Shown: one piece after another, positions 58,030 through 64,000 of the stretch | Numbering within the stretch: position 1 is the stretch's first letter | How the letters are laid out: each line of letters opens with the position of its first letter | Assembly: GCF_001280065.1 (NCBI RefSeq) | Contig: NZ_LGEA01000002.1 | Coordinates: forward strand, 145,232-209,231 | Length of the DNA stretch: 64,000 bases | Direction: 5' to 3' | Origin: Streptomyces sp. NRRL B-1140 | GTDB taxonomy: Bacteria; Actinomycetota; Actinomycetes; Streptomycetales; Streptomycetaceae | Notes under the pieces: model-generated | What the model was told of the DNA's origin: nothing | Databases searched by the model: none | Seen by the model: the letters and a program-made list of their open reading frames with translations, nothing else | Program-made: the position numbers and the translations under genes

Positions 58030-58593
58030 TCAGCCTAGGGGAGCCCGCTGCTTGAGAACGGCCAGGACGCGTTCGCACCAGCGGAGGTTCTCCTCCTCGA
58101 AGCCGATGCCTCCCATCAGGGTGAGGTAGGGGCCGACGCGGTCGGCCTCCCGCAGGTACTCCTCCTCGCTGCGGCCGGCCAGGAGACGCTCGCGCACGCG
58201 CCGGTAGCGGGCGAGCTTGCCGCGGGACCACGCCTCGCGCTCCTCGACCAGCGCACGCGTCGCATCCGGGTCCACCCCGTCCATGGCCTGGATCTTGATG
58301 AGGAGTTCGTCGCGGATGGCGGTGGGCCGCCGGGGTGGCGTGGCGGCGAACGTGCGCAGGTCCTGTCGGCCGGTTTCGGTCAGCGTGAACATGCGCTTGT
58401 CGGGCCGCCGGTCCTGGCGCACCACCCTGGCCTCGATCAGTCCGTCCTGCGCGAGGCGCTCCAGTTCCCGGTAGAGCTGCTGCGGGGTCGAGGCCCAGAA
58501 GTTGGCCAGCGACACATCGAACACCTTGGACAGCTCGTACCCCGAGGCCTCGCCCTCCAGGAGGGCCGCCAGAACGGCGTACTTGAGAGACAT
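58030..58593 (-). CDS. PadR-family transcriptional regulator (methyltransferase operon)
   Basis: 187 residues. Winged helix MSLKYAVLAALLEGEASGYELSKVFDVSLANFWASTPQQLYRELERLAQDGLIEARVV (about 1-58), then a helical C-terminal domain (DELLIKIQAMDGVD, WSRGKLARYRRVRERLL, LMGGIGFEEENLRWCERVLAVL). Related to but distinct from the PadR at 45511-46062. Its gene precedes a methyltransferase by 4 bp and diverges from an NTF2-like gene; an 18-bp inverted repeat in the 73-bp divergent gap is the likely operator. Confidence 0.92.
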   Translation of the reverse strand: MSLKYAVLAALLEGEASGYELSKVFDVSLANFWASTPQQLYRELERLAQDGLIEARVVRQDRRPDKRMFTLTETGRQDLRTFAATPPRRPTAIRDELLIKIQAMDGVDPDATRALVEEREAWSRGKLARYRRVRERLLAGRSEEEYLREADRVGPYLTLMGGIGFEEENLRWCERVLAVLKQRAPLG

Positions 58594-58633
58594 GTGGACA
58601 CCGTATCAACGGGTGATTATTCTAATCCGCACC

Positions 58634-58651
58634 TACTCAATAAATTGACTA
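58634..58651. promoter_or_regulatory. 18-bp inverted repeat, candidate operator of padR and NTF2-like genes
   Basis: TACTCAAT-AA-ATTGACTA has 8-bp arms with one mismatch, in the 73-bp gap between the divergent genes at 58593 and 58667. It is A+T-rich. A PadR dimer bound here could control both directions. Confidence 0.6.
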
Positions 58652-58666
58652 AGCAAGGCGGGTTCG

Positions 58667-59065
58667 ATGCGTGCATTCCGTGAGGCGATCGAGAAGCTGG
58701 ACCTCGACGCCGCCGAGGCGCTGCTGGCGCCCGACGTCGTCTTCACCAGCCCCGTCGTGTTCAAGCCGTACCCCGGCAAGGCGATCACGGCGGCGATCCT
58801 GCGTGCCGTCTCCGGGGTTTTCCAGGACTTCCGCTACGTGCGCGAGATCAACGACGCGGACGGGCGCGACTCCGCCCTGGTCTTCACCGCACGGGTGGGC
58901 GACCGGGAGATCAACGGCTGCGACTTCATCCATGTCGACGAAGACGGCCTCATCGACGAATTCACCGTGATGGTCCGCCCGTTGTCGGCGGCCCAGGCTC
59001 TCGCGGCCGCCATGGGCGAGCAGTTCGAGCGGATCGCCGAGGAGGCGCGCTCCCGCTCGGTCTGA
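58667..59065 (+). CDS. SnoaL/NTF2-like small protein
   Basis: A 132-residue cone-shaped alpha+beta fold: MRAFREAIEKLDLDAAEALLAPDVVFTSPVVFKPYPGKAITAAILRAV, YVREINDADGRDSALVFTARVGDREINGCDFIHVDEDGLIDEFTVMVRP. Members bind small hydrophobic ligands or act as isomerases or cyclases. It diverges from padR, so the ligand of this protein and of the regulator may be related. AAGGCGGG precedes the ATG at 58667. Confidence 0.85.
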   Translation: MRAFREAIEKLDLDAAEALLAPDVVFTSPVVFKPYPGKAITAAILRAVSGVFQDFRYVREINDADGRDSALVFTARVGDREINGCDFIHVDEDGLIDEFTVMVRPLSAAQALAAAMGEQFERIAEEARSRSV

Positions 59066-59133
59066 GCGCCACGTCCCGGTTCCGTTCCCGCGTTCTCCGG
59101 GCAACGGCGGCCGGTTCGCGGTTGGATGTCCCC

Positions 59134-59961
59134 ATGACGTCCGTGGAGCACGACCGGCTGATGCGGGCCAACCAGGCGAACTGGGACGCCCGCACGCCCG
59201 TCCATCTCGCCAGCCGCTTCTACGGTCTCGACCAGGACCTCGAACCCGAGCGCTGGTTCGCCCCGTTCGAGTGGGAGGACCTCGGCGAGCTCGCCGGGCG
59301 TGACGTGCTGCATCTCCAATGCCACCTCGGCACGGAGACGATCGCCTTCGCGCGGCGCGGCGCCCGGGCCGTCGGCCTCGACTTCTCCGCGGCATCGGTG
59401 GCGGCCGCCCGGGACATCGCGGCCAAGGCCCAAGCGGGCGTGACGTACGTCCAGGCGAACGTGTACGACGCGGTCGAGGCGCTGGACGGACGGCGGTTCG
59501 ACGTCGTCTACACCGGCAAGGGTGCCCTGTGCTACCTCCCCGACCTGGACCGGTGGGCGGAGATCATCTCCCGGCTCCTGCGTCCCGGCGGTCTGCTGTA
59601 CCTCGTCGAATTCCACCCTTTGCTCAACGCGCTCGGGCCGAAGCCCGCCCCGGGCGAGGGGCCCGAGCTGCTGTTGCGCCACGACTACCTGGGCGGCGCC
59701 GGCCCGATGCACCGCGACGGGACCCACACCTACACGGACGGCCCGGCCGTCGAGGGCGCGACGGACAGTTACGAGTGGCCGCACGGAATGGGCGAGGTCG
59801 TGAACGCGTTGACGGGTGCGGGACTCACCGTGCGGCGGCTCCGGGAGGGCGACGAGCTTCCCTGGCCGCGCTGGCCGCAGATGGTGCGCACCGAGTGCGG
59901 CTGGTGGCGGCTGCCCGAGCCGCGCGTTCCGTTGCTGTACGGGCTGCTGGCCACGCGCTGA
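59134..59961 (+). CDS. Class I SAM-dependent methyltransferase
   Basis: A 275-residue methyltransferase with N-terminal LMRANQANWDARTPVHLASRFYGL, SAM motif VLHLQCHLGTETIAFARRGARAVGLDFSAASV (about 58-89), YDVVYTGKGALCYLPDLDRWAEII-like motif II/III and a C-terminal block GPMHRDGTHTYTDGPAVEGATDSYEWPHGMGEVVNALTGAGL. This group is widespread in Streptomyces and its substrate is unknown. ATG at 59134 is chosen over TTG at 59122; the Shine-Dalgarno is weak. Confidence 0.87.
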   Translation: MTSVEHDRLMRANQANWDARTPVHLASRFYGLDQDLEPERWFAPFEWEDLGELAGRDVLHLQCHLGTETIAFARRGARAVGLDFSAASVAAARDIAAKAQAGVTYVQANVYDAVEALDGRRFDVVYTGKGALCYLPDLDRWAEIISRLLRPGGLLYLVEFHPLLNALGPKPAPGEGPELLLRHDYLGGAGPMHRDGTHTYTDGPAVEGATDSYEWPHGMGEVVNALTGAGLTVRRLREGDELPWPRWPQMVRTECGWWRLPEPRVPLLYGLLATR

Positions 59962-59970
59962 CGTAACTGC

Positions 59971-59998
59971 TTGCCTCCACCGTTGTCGGTGGTACAGT
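59971..59998 (+). promoter_or_regulatory. Candidate promoter of the second rho gene
   Basis: TTGCCT (59971-59976) and TACAGT (59993-59998) with 16-bp spacing; predicted transcript start near 60005, giving a leader of about 200 nt before the ATG at 60207. Confidence 0.5.
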
Positions 59999-60043
59999 GC
60001 GAACAGCACTCGTGCCCGCCCCCGTTGAGGGGCGCCGGTGCCG

Positions 60044-60105
60044 TTTCTTCTCTTTCTCCTTTTTTCCTTCCAGCACCACGACGTGTTCGTCGTATCGAGG
60101 TGCTG
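60044..60105 (+). promoter_or_regulatory. Pyrimidine tract plus stem-loop in the rho leader
   Basis: Positions 60044-60071 are 28 consecutive C/T residues, rich in T, in a genome where such tracts are rare. They are followed at 60071-60105 by a stem-loop: outer arms CAGCACC / GGTGCTG and inner arms ACGACG / CGTCGT. Unstructured C/U-rich RNA is what Rho binds, so the leader could be a site of autoregulation by premature termination, as known for E. coli rho. Confidence 0.5.
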
Positions 60106-60206
60106 TTCCCCGCCGCCCGGAGGCGTGCCACAGGCCCTCCCCTCGCGGCTCTCCCCCCTTCCTCGCATGTCCCACGCCTGCCGTCCGTGAAAGGACACAC
60201 ATCATC

Positions 60207-61349
60207 ATGACCACCACACTCGACCACCCACCCGTCCGGCAGCAGTCCCCGGACCGGACCGTGTCCGGTGTCCTCGACGTCGACACGAACGGGAAGGGGC
60301 ACCTGCGCGCCGGGCACTGCCTGCCTTCGCCAGCCGACGCCGCGGTCTCCCCCGCGCTCATCCGCCGGTACGGCCTGCGCAAGGGCGACCTCGTCGAGGG
60401 CGTGACGGGAGACCGGCGCGCCCTCGACGACGTCACACGCGTCGCAGGCCGTGCGCCCGGGGACCTGCGCGGCCGGCCCGACTTCCGGGATCTGACGCCC
60501 CTGCACCCGCACGAGCGGCTGCGCATCGAACACCCGGCCGCCGGCCTCGCCGGCCGCGTCGTCGATCTGATCGCGCCCGTCGGCAAGGGTCAGCGCGGGC
60601 TCATCGTGGCCCCGCCCAAGAGCGGCAAGACCGTCCTGCTCCAGCAGCTCGCCGCCGCCGTCACCGGCAACCACCCCGAATGCCGGCTGATGATGCTGCT
60701 GCTCGACGAGCGGCCCGAGGAGGTCACCGACATGCGGCGCTGTGTACGGGGCGAGGTGTACGCCTCGCCCTTCGACCGCAGCGCCCGGCAGCACATCGCG
60801 CTCGCCGATCTGGTGATCGAGCGCGCCAAGCGGCTCGTCGAGGCCGGCGAGGACGTCGTCCTCCTCCTCGACTCGCTGACCCGGCTGTGCCGGGCGCACA
60901 ACAACGCGGCCGCTTCCGGTGGCCGCATCCTCACCGGGGGCGTCGACGCGTCCGCGCTGACCGGGCCCAAGCGGTTCTTCGGCGCCGCCCGGTCGGCCGA
61001 GGAGGGCGGGTCCCTTACGATCCTCGCGACCGCCCTGGTGGAAACCGGCTCCCGGGCCGACGACCTCTACTTCGAGGAGTTGAAGAGCACCGGCAACATG
61101 GAGCTCCGCCTGAGCGGGGATCCGGCCTCCCGCCGGGTGTTCCCGGCCGTCGACATCACGTCCTCGGGCACGCGCCGCGAGGAACTCCTGCTCGGCCGAG
61201 CGGAGTTGGCGGCGGTCCGCAGTCTGCGGCGCGTCCTGCGGGACCGGGACGGTCAGGGCGGCCTGGAGACCCTCCTGGAGCGCATGCGCGAGACACCGGA
61301 CAACGCGGCGTTCCTGCGGCGCATCCAGCCGACTCTCCCCGCGGGCTGA
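60207..61349 (+). CDS. rho: Short, divergent transcription termination factor Rho (second copy)
   Basis: 380 residues: a cold-shock-like RNA-binding domain (about 18-66; [34 protein letters not shown]) and a RecA-type motor. Walker A is APPKSGKT (135-142), Walker [18 protein letters not shown]-loop [11 protein letters not shown]-loop [11 protein letters not shown], arginine finger region [21 protein letters not shown]. It lacks the long Arg/Asp-rich N-terminal extension of the usual actinobacterial Rho. The primary RNA-binding aromatics of E. coli (GFGFLR) are replaced by GKGHLR, and Ser replaces Ala in Walker A. It is probably a paralog of the housekeeping rho. AAAGGA lies 12 nt before the ATG. 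Confidence 0.9.
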   Translation: MTTTLDHPPVRQQSPDRTVSGVLDVDTNGKGHLRAGHCLPSPADAAVSPALIRRYGLRKGDLVEGVTGDRRALDDVTRVAGRAPGDLRGRPDFRDLTPLHPHERLRIEHPAAGLAGRVVDLIAPVGKGQRGLIVAPPKSGKTVLLQQLAAAVTGNHPECRLMMLLLDERPEEVTDMRRCVRGEVYASPFDRSARQHIALADLVIERAKRLVEAGEDVVLLLDSLTRLCRAHNNAAASGGRILTGGVDASALTGPKRFFGAARSAEEGGSLTILATALVETGSRADDLYFEELKSTGNMELRLSGDPASRRVFPAVDITSSGTRREELLLGRAELAAVRSLRRVLRDRDGQGGLETLLERMRETPDNAAFLRRIQPTLPAG

Positions 61350-61426
61350 CCGGATCATCCATCCGGGTGCCAGCGCGCGGAAATGCGGCCCCGTCGTCGC
61401 CGTGCGGAACAGGACCGTTCCTACGT

Positions 61427-61440
61427 TGATCATATGATCA
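61427..61440. promoter_or_regulatory. 14-bp perfect palindrome across the carboxypeptidase start codon
   Basis: TGATCATATGATCA is centred on the ATG at 61434. No Shine-Dalgarno precedes it, and a TACGTT (61422-61427) sits at -10 distance, which would make the mRNA leaderless. Operator function is speculative. Confidence 0.35.
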
Positions 61441-62603
61441 TTGGACTCTCATCCAGGGTGGCCGCGTCGGCCGGTGCGCTGTGCGTGGCGGGGCTCCTGG
61501 CTCTGACACCCGCGGCGGTGGCCGACGCCGGTGGCACGGAGCCCACGCCCCCGGGCGGACCGAGGGCCGCGGCCCCGCACCCGTCGCTGCTGTACCGTCC
61601 CGGCACCCAGGTCCGGTTGCGCGCCGGGGCCTCCCGTGTTCCGGCGGTCTCCGCGCTGTCCTGGCTGGTGGCCGACGCCCGGACCGGGGAGGTGCTCGCC
61701 GCCCACAACGCGCACCGCAGGCTGCCCCCGGCCAGCACCCTGAAGACCCTGTTCGCCCTCACCGTGCTGCCCGGGCTGCCGGCGGGTGTCCGGCACACGG
61801 TCAGCGAGCGGGAGCTGCGGGGCATCGGTGCCGGCAGCAGCCTGGTCGGGGTCACCGAAGGCCGCTCGTACCGGGTCGCCGACCTGTGGCGCGGTGTCTT
61901 CCTCAACTCGGGCAACGACGCCGTGCACGTCCTGGCCGAGCTCAACGGCGGCTGGCGGCTCACGGCCGAGCGGATGCAGGCCAAGGCCCGCTCCCTAGGC
62001 GCCCTCGACACCCACGTGGTGTCGCCCGACGGTTACGACGCACCCGGCCAGGTGTCGTCGGCGTACGACCTGGCCGTGTTCGGCCGGGTGGGGTTGCGCA
62101 ACCCCGACTTCGCCCGGTACTGCGCCACCGTCGAGGCCACCTTCCCCTCCGACGGCACCTCGTCGTACCCGATCCTCAACACCAACCGGCTGCTGAGCGG
62201 CGCCAAGGGGGTGAAGCCGTACCGCGGGCTGATCGGCATCAAGAACGGCTACACCAGCAAGGCCGGCAGCACCCTCGTCGCGGCGGCGCGCCGGGACGGG
62301 CGCACTCTGGTCGTGACGGTGATGAACCCTCAGGAGGGCGGCGGGTCCGCCGTGTACGAGGAGGCCCGCTCGCTGCTCGACTGGGGCTTCAGGTCGGCCG
62401 GGAGGGTGGAGGCGGTGGGCTCGCTCGGCCCGCCGCCCACGTCCACGCGGCCGACGGTGGCGCCCGCCGTCGCGGCGGCCGTACCGGAGGAGCACGGCTC
62501 CGCCTGGACGGAGGCGGGGCTGATCGCGGGTGCCGCCGGTACGGGTGCGGCGGTCGTGGTGCTGGTGCTGCGGCTCCCGGTGCGCGGGCCGGACCGGAGC
62601 TGA
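61434..62603 (+). CDS. Membrane-anchored D-alanyl-D-alanine carboxypeptidase (S11 family)
   Basis: 389 residues: signal peptide (AASAGALCVAGLLALTPAAVADA), S11 peptidase domain (about 60-330) with SxxK STLK (S101, K104), SxN SGN in VFLNSGNDAVHVLAEL, and a third motif reading KNG rather than KTG in GIKNGYTSKAGSTLVAAARRDGR, which is common in this family. A Pro/Ala linker and a C-terminal membrane helix ([19 protein letters not shown]) anchor it outside the cell. It trims the terminal D-Ala of peptidoglycan stems. The downstream 217 bp hold no gene. Confidence 0.9.
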   Translation: MIIGLSSRVAASAGALCVAGLLALTPAAVADAGGTEPTPPGGPRAAAPHPSLLYRPGTQVRLRAGASRVPAVSALSWLVADARTGEVLAAHNAHRRLPPASTLKTLFALTVLPGLPAGVRHTVSERELRGIGAGSSLVGVTEGRSYRVADLWRGVFLNSGNDAVHVLAELNGGWRLTAERMQAKARSLGALDTHVVSPDGYDAPGQVSSAYDLAVFGRVGLRNPDFARYCATVEATFPSDGTSSYPILNTNRLLSGAKGVKPYRGLIGIKNGYTSKAGSTLVAAARRDGRTLVVTVMNPQEGGGSAVYEEARSLLDWGFRSAGRVEAVGSLGPPPTSTRPTVAPAVAAAVPEEHGSAWTEAGLIAGAAGTGAAVVVLVLRLPVRGPDRS

Positions 62604-62820
62604 CCGACCGGCAGCCCTGCAGCGGCCCCGGGGTGGTCCAGGCGCCGGTGTTGCCGCCCGGGAACCCGTCGACGCCGGAGGCGTCGCCGGACCGCAGCCA
62701 CACCACGCTGGTGCGCAGCACCCGGTACAGGGCGCCCCGCGATCCGGGGGCGCCCTGCCCGGGCCAGCACGGGGAAGGACGGGAGCAGCCCCGAACGGAC
62801 GTGATCCCATGACCGGGTAG
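62604..62820. other. Intergenic region after the carboxypeptidase gene
   Basis: 217 bp. A minus-strand frame through here (for example RTSVVWLRSGDASGVDGFPG) has gene-like codon bias but no start signal or known domain; it may be debris of a lost gene, like the hydrolase fragment that follows. Confidence 0.3.
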
Positions 62821-62982
62821 GACGACCTGCGCGCTCTGGCCGCACCCACCCTCCTGGTGCTCGTGGGCACGGACTTCCTGCGCGTCGAGCACGCCGCCGA
62901 CATGCGCGACCTGATCCCCGACGCCCGGCCGGCGATGCTCCCGGACACGGTCAGAACACCGACAGACCCGTCAGGGTGGTGA
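62821..62982 (+). pseudogene. C-terminal remnant of an alpha/beta hydrolase
   Basis: The frame DDLRALAAPTLLVLVGTDF, LRVEHAADMRDLIPDARPAMLP matches the last part of alpha/beta hydrolases, where APTLLVxGxxD carries the acid residue and PxARxxxLPGTxH leads to the catalytic His. The His is missing (DTVRTP) and no upstream hydrolase body exists. The end overlaps the convergent glutaminase gene. Confidence 0.6.
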
Positions 62983-63874
62983 AGCGGTCGAGCGCGGCCA
63001 CGCCCGCCACCGAGTTGCCCCGCTCGTCCAGGCCCGGGCTCCACACGCACAGAGTGCAGCGGCCGGGCACGACCGCGATGATGCCGCCGCCCACTCCGCT
63101 CTTGCCGGGCAGGCCCACGCGGTAGGCGAAGTCCCCGGCCGCGTCGTACGTGCCGCAGGTCAGCATGATCGCGTTGATCTGCTTGGCCTGGCTGCGGGTG
63201 AGCAGCCGGGTGCCGTCCGCGCGGATGCCGTGCCGGGCGAGGAAGCTCGTGGCGAGGGCCAGGTCGGCGCAGGACGCGGCGATCGAGCACTGCCGGAAGT
63301 ACTGCTCCAGAAGCGTCGGCACGGGGTTGTCGATGTTGCCGTAGGACGCCATGAAGTGGCCGAGCGCGGCGTTGCGGTCGCCATGGGCGGTCTCGGACGC
63401 GGCGACCTCCTCATCGAAGGTCAGGCCGGGGTTGCCGCTCTCGGCTCGCAGGAACGCCAGCAGCTCTCCCGAGGCGTCCCCGGTACGGGTGTGCAGCCGG
63501 TCGGTGACGACGAGGGCGCCCGCGTTGATGAACGGGTTGCGCGGGATGCCGTTCTCGTACTCCAGCTGGACGAGGGAGTTGAAGGGATTGCCGGAGGGCT
63601 CGCGGCCCACGTGCTCCCACAGGACGTCGCCCTCGCGGGCCAGGTCGAGGGCGAGGGTGAAGACCTTGGTGAGGGACTGGGCGGAGAACGGCTCCCGCCA
63701 GTCCCCCACCCCGTACACCGTGCCGTCCGGCTCGGCGACGGCCATGCCGAAGCTGCGCGCATCGCGGGCGGCGAGCGCCGGGATGTAGTCGGCGGGCCGG
63801 CCGCGGCCGGGGGTCCGCTCGACCTCCTCGGCGATGCGCTCCAGGACCGGCTGGAAGGTCGTCGACGACGTCAT
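62951..63874 (-). CDS. glsA: Glutaminase A
   Basis: A 307-residue serine-dependent glutaminase of the beta-lactamase superfamily. The nucleophile Ser67 and Lys70 form SLTK in EPFSAQSLTKVFTLAL; the family blocks PSGNPFNSLVQLEYENGIPRNPFINAGALVVTD, MASYGNIDNPVPTLLEQYFRQCS, and GLPGKSGVGGGIIAVVPGR are all present and complete. It hydrolyses glutamine to glutamate and ammonia. No STAS or ankyrin domain is attached, so it is the short bacterial type. Start at ATG 63874. Confidence 0.97.
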   Translation of the reverse strand: MTSSTTFQPVLERIAEEVERTPGRGRPADYIPALAARDARSFGMAVAEPDGTVYGVGDWREPFSAQSLTKVFTLALDLAREGDVLWEHVGREPSGNPFNSLVQLEYENGIPRNPFINAGALVVTDRLHTRTGDASGELLAFLRAESGNPGLTFDEEVAASETAHGDRNAALGHFMASYGNIDNPVPTLLEQYFRQCSIAASCADLALATSFLARHGIRADGTRLLTRSQAKQINAIMLTCGTYDAAGDFAYRVGLPGKSGVGGGIIAVVPGRCTLCVWSPGLDERGNSVAGVAALDRFTTLTGLSVF

Positions 63875-63917
63875 GATCGCTATTGTCCCTCCGCCGGTCC
63901 CGGTGCGCTCCGACAGG

Positions 63918-64000
63918 TCAGGCCGGTGCCTGACCGCTGTTGGCGAGGATCTCGGGGCGCAGCAGGCCGGTGAGGGTCTCGGCGGGGAGCAGGCCCTTTT
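63918..64000 (-). CDS. 3' end of a gene cut by the window edge, possibly a fumarase/aspartase superfamily lyase
   Basis: The last about 26 codons read KGLLPAETLTGLLRPEIL then ANSGQAPA before TGA. A helix ending in LLxPExL is typical of the C-terminus of aspartate ammonia-lyase and relatives, which would fit next to glutaminase in nitrogen metabolism. The fragment is too short for a firm call. glsA lies 43 bp downstream on the same strand. Confidence 0.4.
   Translation of the reverse strand, partial: KGLLPAETLTGLLRPEILANSGQAPA

Overview
The window is a high-GC chromosomal segment that reads as a Streptomyces or very close actinobacterium. Evidence: roughly 70% G+C with G/C-ending codons, frequent GTG starts, 4-bp start/stop overlaps, and families typical of the genus (DUF6479-like and Rv1733c-like membrane proteins, PAS/SpoIIE phosphatase, SigE-family ECF sigma factor, CebR-type operator). 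I saw no rRNA, tRNA, CRISPR array, insertion sequence or prophage. Both ends cut genes: clpB on the left and an unidentified minus-strand gene on the right.

Layout. 1-5059: minus-strand heat-shock operon, general-stress membrane protein - dnaK - grpE - DnaJ/CbpA - CbpM - clpB. 5278-9200: PucR-type regulator, acyl-CoA dehydrogenase, Cys-rich copper-binding-type protein and small membrane protein. 9398-13127: ECF sigma factor with a membrane-anchored partner, then a GT2-GtrA fusion coupled to a GT-C mannosyltransferase. 13277-17455: NCS1 permease with a Cys/His tail, small membrane proteins, AlkZ-like DNA glycosylase. 17654-27092: sulfur-acquisition locus with two LLM flavin monooxygenases, two solute-binding lipoproteins, two permeases, one ATPase, a GNAT acetyltransferase, a DszC/SfnB-like flavoprotein and a 25-codon leader peptide ending Cys-Cys. 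27204-33401: lipoproteins, YbdK-type carboxylate-amine ligase, stand-alone cytochrome oxidase subunit I, Tat-type serine hydrolase. 33461-40193: plant-polysaccharide cluster with GH43-CBM6, GH27-CBM13, a GH10-GH62 fusion and a GH6 cellulase, with CGAAA-type and CebR-type operators. 40452-43304: dhaKLM, then a GH75 chitosanase. 43709-48668: FnIII lipoprotein, surface-anchored protein, fadH-padR operon. 48911-53967: SpoIIE-type phosphatase, PrmC-like methyltransferase, MarR regulator, then a soluble molybdenum oxidoreductase translationally coupled to a flavin reductase. 54169-59961: second Rv1733c-like protein, CE7 esterase, class C-type esterase, padR-methyltransferase operon diverging from an NTF2-like gene, another methyltransferase. 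59971-64000: a second, short Rho with an unusual leader, a D-Ala-D-Ala carboxypeptidase, gene remnants and glutaminase.

How the genes fit together. The dnaK operon is a complete folding/disaggregation set carrying its own J-protein modulator. The sulfur locus looks built to import small sulfur compounds, release sulfite or sulfide oxidatively, and be tuned by cysteine through the leader peptide. The glycoside hydrolases attack xylan side chains, xylan backbone, galactosides and cellulose, and their intergenic regions carry boxes expected for substrate-responsive repressors. The most distinctive items are the Cys leader locus, the divergent second Rho with its pyrimidine-rich leader, the GH10-GH62 fusion, and the NCS1 transporter with a zinc-knuckle-like tail.
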